Positions 22,801 through 34,500 of a stretch of 64,000 nucleotides of DNA are shown here, piece by piece. Numbering within the stretch: position 1 is the first letter of the stretch; the number at the start of each line of letters is the position of its first letter. The notes beneath the pieces are model-generated. The model saw only the letters and a list, made by a program, of their open reading frames with translations. It did no database searches and had not been told where the DNA came from. The DNA is from Bugula neritina (taxonomy: Eukaryota; Bryozoa; Gymnolaemata; Cheilostomatida; Bugulidae). The stretch spans positions 4,773,680 through 4,837,679 of the forward strand of contig OZ037767.1 in assembly GCA_964035545.1 (NCBI GenBank). The letters run 5' to 3'. The translations under genes and the position numbers were made by a program.

Positions 22801-25308
22801 GACCAGAAAACATCGAGTATAAAGCTAGAAAATATAGATTAAGACAGGGAAATGTATCTAATTTAAATTACTGCAGAGAAAGTGTGCTTTAAGCAGTAGT
22901 GAAAACGGTCAAAACACAGGCTTTTAGATGACACGTAGTCAGCATTCGTGAATCAGTTGCAAAGAACCGATGGCTATTTTTCAGCATTCTTGGAGTACGT
23001 TTTTGTAAATTGCTGTGAAGGGTGTTGAGCATAAATAGGAAAAGAATTTCTCTTGAATGCAGCATTTAATGGATGCTATTAGAAAGCATGTCATAAAATA
23101 GGCATCGCAGCAACTTGTTTTGAAGAGAAAATAATTGGACTTTCATGTCACTAGCAAGCTAATCTACGAAATGTTACTCACATATAATACAAATTCTAGG
23201 TGTGTCAATTTACTAGTGGTCATAGGATAGGGATGAAATGATGAAGTTTGACTTGGATGTTCCAACACAAATCAAAATGAAGGAGAGAAAATGAAGACTT
23301 CACATATTATTGGTGCTTATAAATAAACATTTTAAGCCCGTTTGCCTTTCATATAGTATGTATTGGAGCTTTTAGTAGGTAGCCTTTTCCCTGAATTCAT
23401 TTTCATGTAGAGCAGCACTGACTAAGCCAAGGGTTAATAACAGATTATTAGAGAAGAAAAGATGACAACCCAGTGCCTTTTTAAAAACACAAGTTATTGC
23501 TACTATTAACAATATTACTTTAACATGAGTGCTATAAACAACATTTCGAATGTAATGCTTTAAACCTGTTCAATAGCGATGATAGTATTTCAACAGATTC
23601 AAATGTCTATGATTTGTAGCCTTAGGATATTCATTTTCATTAAGGGTACGTACTGTGTCTTGCACAGAGCGCTATTCTTAATTTGAATACAGTATTCTTG
23701 CAAGCTACCTCCTTTTATAACAGTTTTGCAATAGAAAGCTGTAATTTATTGCAGTCTGTATTGTTGTGTGCTATAAACTATTGGCATGAGCATAAAAATC
23801 AATATGAATATTATATATTCATAGTGTTTTTATTCTGTATAGCAAAGTTATGTAAATAAATAATACCGTCTGAGGTTTTTTAATGCCTAACCTACTAACA
23901 GTTTATCAAAACTACACTAACAAGGATGTTCATTCTATAGTTAATTAAGTCACCTTGAAAGTTGTAAGTTGATGTATAGAGTGCAGGGAAAAATAGACTA
24001 AAATAGAAAAAGGGAGAGAACAATATTTGTAACCATGCATTTTCAGAGCAGAGCAAATAAAATTATGTAGGAAACAAACTGTCAGAGTGCTTTACAAAAA
24101 GGCTTAATAGCTAACATGTCAATTTGTGATTTCAGTGGAGGCTTCAATTTTCAGCAATAATCATAATTGCTCTTGTGCCACAGTAAAAGTTCCACGTTGT
24201 CAGTAGATGAAGAGGTGCAGCCCTTAGCATGCTTGAAAACCCTCATGATTGGGGATTCTTACAGCGATGGAGATTTTAAACAATTGTAACCTTTTTCCAA
24301 TTTTCAATCAGTTGTAAAGAGCAGATGCAGAAATATAGCAACATGCAGACTGACCTGCAGAGATACTAAAACATTTCATTCAGTTTTTTACCTTTGAAAC
24401 CTAATAGTCATTCATACACAAACATGGACCAAGGTGCAAAATAGCAACACTCAAGTGCAAAGAGCACACAAACTTTCCATTGAATAATATTTTGTATTCT
24501 ACAGTGGCACGTAATTTCTAAGTCAGATGCATCCAGTTACAATAAAGAAATGTATATTTTAAGAAAAAAACTTTTATATTTTTAATATAATCAATCTAAT
24601 ATATATCCCATAAAGAAAATCTGTAATTATTTAATAATTAGTGAAACAGTCAAATAAACCGACTCGTTTTAAGGTACCTATTTAGAATATTTCCATTCCA
24701 GTTAATACTTCTACTATGAAATTGAATAGAAGGATGGGAATCATATTTAAATATAGTCTTTTAATAAACAAGCTATAGCAGTAAGTAAACTAATTAGATA
24801 AAATATGACCACCATTTAGGTGCAGCAGTAGAGACATTTTAACAGCTAAAGTTCTTTAATTTTCTTAATGATCAATTTTGGTTTGGAATTGAAATTTGAA
24901 ATAACTTCTTTAGCTATATTGTTCATCCATAAAATATGCTTTCTCAAATTCTCCGTTACTGCGTTCCCATTGCCTCACATGATATGAATGTATTTTTTAC
25001 CGGATGTTTGGAAACAGGTAAATCGAATTAATTCACAACCATAAGTTAATGCAAATCAACTGAAACTGCAAATCCCGCATGCACGGATCCATTCAGAGCA
25101 ATGGGAAAGCAGTGCCTTACTGCACCAGCAGCTATCAGTAAAGTTATAAAGAATACAAGAAGATGTAAACATTTGACTTACTAGATCTGTTGGCGACTGT
25201 AACACCCTCAGCGTAGACTATGTCAGCTCCGGAGAGAGCTTCTAAAAACGCGAGCAGCGTTAATAAAAGCATATTGAGCAGTGGTGCTCGATAAATTGTA
25301 GTATTCAT
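10892..25308 (-). CDS. ALK: ALK/LTK-type receptor tyrosine kinase (glycine-rich domain, EGF-like, TM, kinase)
   Basis: Seventeen exons encode 835 aa: 25308-25182, 22372-22204, 20955-20754, 20121-20035, 19815-19653, 19130-18933, 16812-16537, 16141-16040, 15820-15697, 15394-15233, 14338-14203, 13803-13706, 13147-12944, 12575-12438, 12139-12049, 11604-11451, 10968-10892. Exon 1 gives a signal peptide with core LLNMLLLTLLAFL. Residues ~43-350 form the ALK glycine-rich domain, with RAGPTNTQC, an eight-glycine run and GGFGGGGGGCTAGGGGGGY. An EGF-like cysteine segment follows, then a TM at ~422-441. Kinase: GTGQFG (486-491), Lys514 in VAIK, Glu532, GGDLKNF, catalytic Asp616 in HRDIACRN, Asp637 in DFG. 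By family it is a surface receptor that phosphorylates tyrosines after ligand binding. Length and layout resemble human LTK (864 aa), which lacks MAM domains. The last ~75 residues are a poorly conserved tail. Exon 2 can instead be joined in phase to the upstream MAM exons, giving ~1114 aa. Confidence 0.92.
13250..13690 (+). repeat. Degenerate AT-rich tandem array with repeated donor-like motif
   Basis: About 440 bases of irregular ~30 bp units built on TTACCTGTATATATAATATA. The array fills most of the kinase intron between 13706 and 13147. On the minus (sense) strand each TTACCTGTA reads TACAGGTAA, a good 5' splice-site match. It is seen at 13468, 13498, 13604, 13636 and 13663. Confidence 0.85.
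16400..16451 (+). repeat. ~50 bp dispersed hairpin motif, copy 1 of 3
   Basis: It shares AGCCTG, AACCC and GGGGTTCTCACAAGGATGG with the copies at 24227-24277 and 44823-44871. It lies in a kinase-gene intron. Confidence 0.55.
16813..18932. other. Large intron of the receptor kinase (between glycine-rich and EGF-like exons)
   Basis: A 2.1 kb AT-rich intron with no supported coding exon. It holds a small perfect hairpin at 17463-17482 (ACACACCA, loop TCTA, TGGTGTGT). Nothing else was recognised. Confidence 0.6.
19140..19310 (+). repeat. ~19 bp tandem repeat (TATTGTATAGACATATTAT)
   Basis: About eight imperfect units. The array ends about 10 bases from the acceptor of the kinase-gene exon starting at 19130, so it occupies the usual polypyrimidine-tract region. 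Confidence 0.8.
20158..20275 (+). repeat. CA/CACG-rich microsatellite
   Basis: CACACGCA-type simple repeat in the kinase intron between exons 3 and 4. It is interrupted near 20205-20220. The open frame across it is repeat-derived. Confidence 0.85.
20401..20480. promoter_or_regulatory. CRE palindrome plus tandem GTCATGTGAC sites (candidate intronic regulatory element)
   Basis: A perfect CRE (TGACGTCA) stands at 20401-20408, followed by three ~19 bp units. Two of them contain the E-box-type site GTCATGTGAC, and the first is mutated to GTCATATAAC. It lies in the kinase intron between exons 3 and 4. Regulation is inferred from motif density only. Confidence 0.35.
24227..24277 (+). repeat. ~50 bp dispersed hairpin motif, copy 2 of 3
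   Basis: The most diverged copy (AACCCTC, GGGGATTCTTACAGCGATGG). It lies in the first intron of the kinase transcript. Confidence 0.5.
24850..24985 (+). repeat. Dispersed AT-rich repeat, copy 1 of 2
   Basis: It aligns in the same orientation with 26030-26165. Shared blocks are ATTTTGGTTTGG, GAAATTT, AAATAACTTCTTTAGCTA and TACTGCG/TACTGCAC near the end. Divergence is substantial. Confidence 0.5.
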
Positions 25309-25395
25309 AATATATGAATATAGGTTGATATTTATCCGATTAGAATGTATATATGTATGTCCAACAAGTACAGTTGCTGTCAACTCCCAGAGGAG

Positions 25396-25402
25396 TGACT
25401 CA
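25396..25402. promoter_or_regulatory. AP-1 consensus upstream of the second receptor start
   Basis: TGACTCA, about 90 bases upstream of the ATG at 25308. It supports the idea that this exon has its own promoter, but a single 7-mer is weak evidence. Confidence 0.3.
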
Positions 25403-26029
25403 GCTCTAGGTAAAGGCTAGAGGTGCAGCACTTTATTCAATAATATAGACTACGTGGGTAGAAGTGAATCAGATGTAGCATTAACCAAGTTCCACCCTTC
25501 TAACCTGCAGTACATGCACTGAGCATCTGCAGGTCGTGTTTGCTTGGCTAATGAAATTATACAGCTGACCGCAGGTAAAACTTGTCACTATGCAGACATC
25601 AAGAACTGCAGGTAAAGTTGCTGATTGTGTATACAAGTTGTTATCGCCAGAGAATACAGAGCTGCAATGTTTTCTCACCACTAGTGATATAAGCTCATGT
25701 GTGTTTATTATAGCTACTGCATATTTGTAGAGTATACACAGAATGGTGACTATCCAGCTACAGAAATATGCCAGTTAAAACACTGAGCTGTACACTTGCC
25801 ATGCTGAGTGCACAAGACTTGGTGTGCCATGCTACTCACTCTTATATCAACATGTCTGACAGACGTGATGCCAGGGAAATTGTTACAAAACCAGAATGGC
25901 TGCTCATTGATACAGAAATTCAGCAAGTAGACGCGATGGTTATTATGCAATCGGAAGGAATAGTGTTGCAACTAACACTACACAAATACTATATATTTTA
26001 TATAGCTTCAGTAGAAGAGAAATTGACAT

Positions 26030-26165
26030 AGCCTAATTTCTTAAATTTTTTAAATAATTTTTGGTTGGGTTGAAATTTTCACGAGAAAATAACTTCTTTT
26101 GCTACATTTCTAATCTAAAACACAAGTTTTTTTCAATTTCTTTATTACTGCACCTCCAATAAATA
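26030..26165 (+). repeat. Dispersed AT-rich repeat, copy 2 of 2
   Basis: Partner of the repeat at 24850-24985, 1.2 kb away. The two flank the region holding the second receptor start, so a local duplication is as likely as two insertions. Confidence 0.5.
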
Positions 26166-26467
26166 AATTGAATTTAAATAATATATTATTGTGTAGGTAA
26201 TGCATGCAATCAGTTTTCCTTTGCCATGTTATGTTATTACAATGGATTATCTTCTCTTTTTTACATAGTATATGAGAAGATAACTCTGGTGTAAAACAGC
26301 CTGTCTAATTTGTCCATTTGTCCACAAAAGATACTACGACTGCCCATATGAATAAAAATACATATAATTATAACATATCTTATAATATTTATAACTCATG
26401 GGATCCAATAATTACTTATCTAGTGGCCGCATTGCTTTCCGTAACCATACTAATCAGTTTCTGCAAC

Positions 26468-26473
26468 TTTATT
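26468..26473 (-). terminator. AATAAA poly-A signal after the MAM exons
   Basis: AATAAA on the minus strand about 72 bases after the in-frame TAA of the seventh MAM exon. This spacing suits a 3' end for a MAM-only transcript. It is a common hexamer in AT-rich DNA, so it is supportive only. Confidence 0.45.
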
Positions 26474-26544
26474 TACCGTAGTCTACATTTAATTCTCAGA
26501 AAACATCAGCTATCTACAGTATGATAACTACAAACAAAAATATT

Positions 26545-28819
26545 TTAATACTTGCCAACACCATCTAGATCTAAAGCCGGTCCCACCCTGAGAGGCAGTT
26601 GGGGGAAACACTTATCAGATATGGAGATGTTGGCAATCTCGTACCATCCAGTTTTATTACCACGGCTGTTAGACCAAAGCTTTATGAAGAATCTAAAACA
26701 AAAGCATTTAATAATCATAAGGCTTTTTTACACAAGAGGAAAGTTTTAATGCAATACATCAGTATGTAGATAAAAATAGAAATAAAGATAAAAACAACTT
26801 TAGTCAATTTTCCTGGCCAATATTTTACAATGCATGTGGGTGGTGTAAAAATTACACATGTCAATGTAAAAAATTATTGAAAAACAAAAGTATTTGGTGA
26901 ACTGTGTAGCAGTTCTTGTGGATTAACAATTGTGATATTATATATTGAATTGAATGCTATACTTTGGGATAATTTTTTTGAAATACCTGCTAAACTGTCA
27001 TGATTAACACTGAAGTTCGGAGTTCATATACAGGATGTTTAATGTAGTAAACAGTTGTGGATAATTTAGGAACCTTAAAACCTTTTGCATATATTTACTA
27101 TAGCCTATTGCAACACTAGTTTTAAAATTTTAATATAGGAGTTTTATATGCTTATAATTTTATTGATAAAGAAGTTGTTTGCCTATGAACAAAAGCACTA
27201 AAATGTCAACATCAAGTATCTTCTAAATGGCACATGGCCAAATGCATTGGAATTGAGTATAATAAACTCAATGGTTTTTCAAATAATTAAATTTTATGAC
27301 TGCACCATTGGCATAATTTACCTATCTTTAAGTTTCTGTAAAGGTAAGCTCCAATTCTTCCAAACCTCCCTCTCTGTAATTTGAATTCTGTCTGTAACTA
27401 CAGGTTCCTCAAAGTTAGGATCATAAAGATCGAGTTGTATGACTGGAATGTGGTAATGTTTTACTAGAGTAAATCCTCTTATTCGATACGAGAGTGTAAG
27501 CTACAAACCATAAGGAAATGCTTATCTGAATGACAAAGATGTTAATGAAGAATAATTTGGATTATACAATTTAAAAGTTGCATAACTATAATATAATAAT
27601 ATAAATGTATGCAAATTAAATTATTATAAAGGAAATAGTACATATATATAAAGCATAATTCATTGCATCTCACACAACTAATGAAGAATGAATGTGAAAA
27701 ATTGATATATACAATTTGAAAGGCAAATTTAAACTAAATTCTGTTTTTTAACTAATGAGATGGTCTCCTATTAAGACCAAAATAGTTTTATAATGTTACA
27801 AAGCAGATTTTGACAATACAAGTTTTAAATGTTGAGCGAAGTGAAAAAAATACCAGAGCTATAAATCACTGACTAAAATAATTTAGATATGCGTTATAGA
27901 AATGATATGTTATATACAAATATTATATGTTATACATCATATTATATGTTATATGCTAAATTATAGATTAAAAACTTTGAGTAGTAGTAGAAAACTTACT
28001 TTGCAGTCACTGTTAGCTTGATATGGAAAAATTGGGCTAGTTAAAGTTGCTTTTTGCATATACTGTGACATTGAGGCATTAAGAGATAAATGGTCACCTG
28101 AAAGTAGAGAACACAGTCTAACAAAATATTGTCTATAAATGGAGTTAGTTGCACAGCTATATTACCTGGAAGCTGAAGCAAAATTTAGTAAAAATATTGA
28201 ATAATAATACTAAACGCTTATAATATTACACCAGTTCAAGGTAGATGTTATATTGTATAACAATATAGCTAATGTTGATATGAAATGCCAAGTTTTGATG
28301 CATAGAGTTATCGGAATGTGCAGAAATACAATCGTCAGTTGATAGTTGGAGTTATCAACCTTTGCCAGAAACCACATAGTATGGGTTTCACATTTCAAAT
28401 TCAGTCAATTTTCTGTCTCGACCTCTTTTTACAAAGAGTATATCCCCACTTCCTGGTACAAGTCTTTACTCATATCATATGCAACAAACTGTTTAACCAA
28501 AATTAGCCCTACAGCGTAAGTTATAGAAGACTGATGACGCCTGCATCTCATCTGCGTCTTCGTCTATGTCATGATACTTTGAAAGCCCAGCTAAGTCACA
28601 TTACACAATTTTAGAATACTAGAATGAGTTCCTACCTTGAGCTATGAAGCTGTAGTGAGGGTTGTCATGAGTTGCCACCCAGCCATCACACATTGTGTTA
28701 TTGACTACCTGACATGAGGAAGGGAAAGGCTTCTTGTCTTCAAACAAAAGTTACACATGCGGAGGTTTTACTTGGGCATCGTCATTATTATACATACATG
28801 TGATAATGCAGTAAGTGTA

Positions 28820-28903
<84 letters not shown>

Positions 28904-31674
28904 CGTACCCTTAGGTGTACACTGATATAGACCAAGAGAGTGTATATGCAGGTCACTTTTCTCCTGGAAAGTTACATACTTGACCATCAGTTGAAACCGT
29001 CGGTTCGTCTTGGAAATTGGAACCAGACTATCAAAATACAAAATGAAAAGAAATAACAGCTCAACAGGTTTTCAGCACTTTCCACCTATACTTGGTATAC
29101 TTTATTACATAAATAATAACATCATTGTATTATATTGGTATATATTACAAAGTACACTGTAATTCAAAGTATTACAGTATATATTACGCAGTATATACAG
29201 TATTACACAGTATTATACAGGGAAATCATGTTAGTATATTACACGGCATATTCTGTATTACACAGGGAAATCCTGCTAGTATATATTGTACTGGGATATC
29301 ATGTAATCTCACCTGTGAGATGTGTTAGTATTCAGAGTAGAGAGCAGCTCTGTATCAGTTCTATTAAATATCATGTACACACGAACTTGTGCGCCGTCTT
29401 CGGAAAAAGGGGAGTGGCTTACACTCAGCTGACAGGAAGTTGCTGTGTTGTTATCATAGCTCAAGGACATTATGTAACTGTTGTTAACTTTTGAATACAA
29501 CACTTTGTCTTGTTCATCTGAAACACATTACAGACATCCTTTCTATATTATAAAGAGTGAATTGTTAGAGTAGTTAACAGGGTGAGTTGTCATCTTTCCT
29601 CATCAATAACAACTACGTAAGGCCATTATGTTATTTAGACTGTAATAGTAACAATTTTACAACTAATAGAATAGATAAATTCAAGAGCTTGATAAATCAA
29701 CATTATCTTGTGTAAATAATATAACGTAAATAATATAACGTAGAATATTATTATATATTAAATAAACCAACCACACTATTATTGCTAATACAGATGATGG
29801 CTATACTATAAACATCACAAAAATATACTGATTGAAATTAATAATATGACTGCATAGTTATGCAAATAATGGCACTGGAAGTACTATATAAATAATATTT
29901 GAGGCATTATAGATGATATTGATTGTAGGTATTTCAGGTGTTGACTGTATTGCATGTATTACAGATGATGACTGTAAATGCTCCAAATGATGCTACTGCA
30001 AGTAAAACCTCCAATATTTCCAGACAATAACAAGGAATCCTAAACTCCAGGCCTCATTCTACCTAATGGCTCGTGGTTTCTTTCATTTGGTGAAACTTTA
30101 AAAACTGCAACCTACCCATACGAATGTACTTGAAGCAACCAACTGTGTGCACATAGCAGTAGATAAGAAGATGAATGAATCTCAATTAATAATGATTTTT
30201 TGTGGGACATTTAAATGGTGCTATCTGTATTAAAGCAGTACATTTTTTATATAAATTGAATCATTGTTTATTTAAGAATGGCCTAATTGTAGAAAAATTA
30301 TAAATCATGAGTTATCACTCTGTGCAATACTTCACTCTTATTACCTACTCAAATTAATTACTTTTTTAAAAAGTATAAGTAGCAGTCATCCTCTATATTG
30401 ATTCATAGAGGGCACAACTCTTAAATCCAATTTAGATAACAATAATATTAAAGAGATAAAGAGGTTTTGCGCACCGACAGCTCTATCTAAACTTAAACAG
30501 TGGTCTACTCCGGTTTTCTAACATACAAATAAGAGCAACATTTCATCTAATGTAAAACCAGGAGTAATCTATAAATGTAATTATCTCGACTTATTATAAA
30601 CCAAGTCAATTGAATCAAATTAGAAAACAGGAAGGCACGTTACAAATCAAAAATGAAAACTCAGGTTAAAATCGAAGAAATGAGTTAGTAAAGTGGCTGG
30701 AGGCAGCGTATTGGAAAGAGGCAGCATGCCATAAAACTAACAAGTAGTACGTAATAAGATTGTGAATAATTTATGAGACTGAGAGAAAACACACCTGATC
30801 TCTATTTGAAATCAATAAAACTCACTGAAACACACAGATGTACTGAGGATACGAGTATTTTAGAGCAAAAACTGTAGACTTGCAGGCTACAGCTCTACCA
30901 GAAACTGTGTATAATGACTTAACACTTGAGTGTTGTGTAAGAGCACGTGCCAAGTCAACTTGGTAATTAGTACCCTTGCTGTCAGTGTGGATGCATTTAA
31001 CGCATCTGTTACAAGTCATTAGCACCCACACCATGCAGCATTACTCAGAGTGTAACAACTTTTGTTGACACCTGAAGTCATTTCAGTATAAAATCTAGAC
31101 AGGATGTTACAGCTGTCTATAAACAAATCAATATGCGAGTGTACGAGATGACAACAGCTATGAATAGATTACAAGAAATGTCAAGTTTTTGTGAAAATAT
31201 TCAATATGCAGCTTTAAATTTTCAAGGAGATACGACTGACACTGTATAATAGGACATACACACACTGTGTATAGTATACAATGCATATAATATACACTGC
31301 ATATAATATACACAGCATATAATATACACTGCATATAATATACACTGCATATAATATACACAGGGTATAGTATACACAGCGTATAATATACACTGCATAT
31401 AATATACACTGCATATAATATACACTGCATATAATGTATGTGCGTGTGTGTGCGTTGGTATAATGTATATTTGCATAGCATATATTCATATATAACCCAT
31501 GCATATCATCATATCATATACATGTAGATATAGAGTTGCACTACCTGAAATAGTCTTCTTAGAAAACCCATAACTATTCCACAAACACAAGTCCCCAGCT
31601 AGCTGACAGGATTGTAGGACATCAACACTTATCCCAAGTAATATAATAACCACTGAGCTCCAAACCCTGCTCAT
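26545..31674 (-). CDS. Tandem MAM-domain ectodomain: 5' exons of ALK, or a separate secreted MAM product
   Basis: Seven exons encode 326 aa and a stop: 31674-31545, 29517-29313, 29027-28909, 28737-28636, 28097-28000, 27500-27322, 26692-26545. The start gives a signal peptide (core VVIILLGISV). Two MAM-like modules follow: CQLAGDLCLW to LGLYQC, and CQVVNNTMCDGW to GWYEIANISISDKC, where spaced Cys and Trp residues match the family. Exon 7 reads straight into a TAA at 26547-26545, with AATAAA about 70 bases on. A possible donor inside it (GATG|GTGTTG, exon end 26562) is in the right phase for the kinase gene's exon at 22372. ALK proteins in other animals carry MAM modules ahead of the glycine-rich domain, so these are probably the 5' exons of the same gene, with an alternative secreted form. 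No LDLa module was seen. A splice acceptor (TTTTCTAG) just 5' of the start codon suggests an upstream non-coding exon. Confidence 0.75.
28818..28902 (+). repeat. TA dinucleotide microsatellite, about 40 units
   Basis: An almost perfect TA run in a MAM-gene intron. It starts about 6 bases past the donor of the exon that ends at 28909. Confidence 0.95.
31255..31440 (+). repeat. 16 bp tandem repeat (ATATAATACACTGCAT type), about 11 copies
   Basis: Nearly identical 16-base units in the first intron of the MAM exons, about 100 bases past the donor at 31545. The unit length is not a multiple of three, so it reads open in all three minus frames with the same repeated peptide. Confidence 0.92.
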
Positions 31675-33091
31675 TTCTTTCAAATCTAGAAAAAAAGATA
31701 ACAAAATATTGTAAGAGCCTAATATTATAATATGAATTATACTCTATTTTAATATCATAATGATCATAATTAAATTATTGCGTACAGTATAATAAGCAAC
31801 TACCATAATGTATTGTTATTATAACACGTATAGTTTATGTTACTCTACGAGAATATTAAAATTGCCTGCAGGTAAATATTGCAGTTTTATTTATTTATGA
31901 ACTATTATTGAAAAGTGGACTTGTAACCTCTGGGCGTTGTCATGACCCTATTATAGTACCATGCAATACAGAAAAAACAAAGACAGTATATCATAGTGTT
32001 GAGCCTACAGTATGATATGTACAACACTAAAGGGCCCTGACTTCTAAGGGTATTAACACCTTAACATATTTAAATATTTTACAAAAGGTTATATAGTAGA
32101 GAACAGCTAAGCGATCCCCTGTGCTTTTATATTATGCTAATTTTGTGATGCTAAGACACCCGGTGGTAATGCATATGCATGTCTATTCCCGCAGCAAGAA
32201 TAAGAAATATTAAAACACTGCATAAGCCCCAATACCTGATCAAAGCATGCATGCAGTTAAGTGATCTTGCATTGTGTGCAGCTAGCAACAGCTGCGAATT
32301 ATTGCCTTGACTCCTGCCTTGTAATCTATAATCTACACTTGAAGCAGTACTGATAAATTCAAGTTTAATACATCTGCGTAGATTAACATAATAAAACATT
32401 TACAACTTTAAACAATGAATATACCGATAAATTGGTTTAAATAAATGATTAATGAACCCCCTTAGTGCATGCAGCTAGATTACGGAAATTTTTCAATTTT
32501 AGAGATAGTGACCTTTCTTGTTACTCATTTAAAGTTATCTCCCTATTACGTCAAGTTGACTTTATAGTTTAAACAGTGTAACTCAAAACATGACATTTTC
32601 ACCTTAATCAGTGAAGGAAGTCCCCGTCTTTGTAGGGTAAAAATGATGCATCAAGTTGGTTGTCAGTTCCCAGTGCCTTGCGTCATCTTATGTTAACATA
32701 AGAATTTATTTGGCATAGTATTACAGTAAGCAAACAAGCAACTCTTTTATATTTGCACGTACATTTCACATTATTTTATCAGATTAATGGCTAGCTCATA
32801 TGATTAGCATCTGTACGTGAAAATCTGTCTGTACAATCATGCATAGTGTCTGAAAATACTCATCTCCGAGTCACCTAGATACATTTTTGTAATTCTTTCT
32901 AATTTTCTCAGTAACCAGATGACTGAATTTGTAATGTATAATAAAGCAATAGCTATATGTACATTGTTATGTAATTATATCCCAATAAGTGATGACTATA
33001 ACTGTTAACTGTTACCAATTCCGTACATCTGATTCGAAATTATATACAGCACATTGCTTGCAATCACTTTTCTTCCACTAGTGGTCCTCTC

Positions 33092-33597
33092 TTAGTCATG
33101 CCTAACTATAAATAGTGACACCCTTTGTCCTTGTGTGACTGTACAAGTATGACAAAGGTCACATTCTTCCCAGACATGGTGGCTGCCAAATCTGTCCTGC
33201 AAGTGTATCTCTCTTTCTTGGTAACTGGCAGCTCTGCGGCAGCCCGTTGCGTCACCTGACATCGTCAATATCTATTTGGTGTCAATTCCCTTCCTATTAT
33301 CAAACTTCCTTATATCCAGACTTTGGGTGACTTCCTTGACCATTTTCGAGCCCCTGTGAAGGTCATTCGGAATTCTACCAGCTGCTAATCGGTGAACTAG
33401 AAATTGCAGCGTAGTAATCGCAGCAAGGTGTACATGCTGGGGAGGCCATAATAAGGCTTCTGTGCTGGTAACCGTGTCTCGCCAGGAGATACAGTTATGT
33501 AGACTTTTAGGATGAAATATGTTTAGCTTCTTCTCTGGACAAGCGCATCCGGTCCAAGTTTTGCTGGCACATAGCGGAGTGCTAACACTGTAGCCAT
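33092..33597 (-). pseudogene. Unrecognised decayed coding island
   Basis: This ~500-base stretch is clearly richer in GC than its surroundings. An ATG at 33597 opens 24 codons. A second frame then runs 33530-33272 (83 codons) to a TAG and continues in the same frame for a further ~60 codons to a TAA at 33094-33092. Segments include LHNCISWRDT, LVHRLAAGRIPNDLHRG and a Cys/His cluster HHVWEECDLCHTC. I do not recognise a family. One frame change and one internal stop fit a degraded gene or transposable-element fragment. A chance run of open frame in a GC-richer patch cannot be excluded. Confidence 0.35.
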
Positions 33598-34360
33598 CTT
33601 TATTTCAATCATCAACTTGGTTCACACTCCACTTCTTATAAGCTTTACGCAAATGTATTGATGTTTAGGAGCAAAACTAATTTTGCACTTGAACTGACCA
33701 AACACAGCTGATGGTGACTGAACGATTAGAATACAAATATCTGTACAAGTCTGCCCTAGATGCTAGAAATTGACTGTTTGTTTGGACGTTTGTCTAGTAG
33801 CTAACATGCTAAATTGAAATGTTTTGACATAGCTCTGAAGGCACCATTGTAGTTAGAATACCTGTAGACATACTGGACTTCATGTGTTTTAGTACATGCA
33901 GTTGGCAGGTAAAAATATTAGAGAGGTCAGCTGAATATGAGATTTGAGAGTTGTGCTATTACTAGCCAGGAGTTGTTGGTAGAGTCCATCTATTTTATTA
34001 AAAATATAATTTATAAAGATGTTTGATTTTTCAATATAAATTGTAAAGTCTAGGATATAATCTGCAGAAAAACTGAAAAAATAGCTGAGACACAACTACA
34101 AAACTATACCCACTCAGTTTTTAGTTCTTCTTTTGTTGCGTTACAACGTTACAACTTTGTGACTGTCAATATATTATGCATAGAATGAAAAATCAGTTTT
34201 TATTCATAAAAAGATTTAAATATCAATACTGAAACTTTTGCAAAAGTAACTGGGAATTTTATATATTTGCTGCATATAAAACCTTCATAACTTCACAACA
34301 TTTAAATAAATCATGTCACTTTTTAGCTGCAGTAGTTCTAACATATACAGCTAGAGTAGT

Positions 34361-34500
34361 ACACCAGTACACTTACAGTAAGACTGTAAGTGTATTACTT
34401 ACACCAGCACACTTACAGTAAGACTGTAAGTGTATTCCTTACACCAGCACACTTACAGTAAGACTGTAAGTGTATTACTTACACCTGCACACTTACAGTA
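34361..34500 (+). repeat. 40 bp tandem repeat, 3.5 copies, each with a perfect hairpin
   Basis: Units at 34361-34400, 34401-34440, 34441-34480 and a partial unit at 34481-34500. Each full unit holds the 10-base inverted repeat ACACTTACAG and CTGTAAGTGT around the loop TAAGA (the first copy has TACACTTACAG). Confidence 0.95.

Larger units (their letters stand above)
22373..25181. other. First intron of the short receptor transcript
   Basis: 2.8 kb of AT-rich sequence with no supported coding exon. It contains one copy of the 50 bp hairpin motif and the repeat at 24850-24985. Confidence 0.6.

Noticed and set aside
26318-26524. 68-codon plus-strand frame with a hydrophobic stretch
   Set aside because: Opposite strand to the receptor locus, covers the MAM poly-A signal, and has no conserved motif.
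28751-29041. Long Tyr-Ile run protein
   Set aside because: The TA microsatellite read through. Only 29027-28909 is a real MAM exon.
31158-31504. Three overlapping minus frames of 84-107 codons with repeated YIICSVYY-like peptides
   Set aside because: A 16 bp tandem repeat read in all three frames. It is intronic and not a repeat protein.
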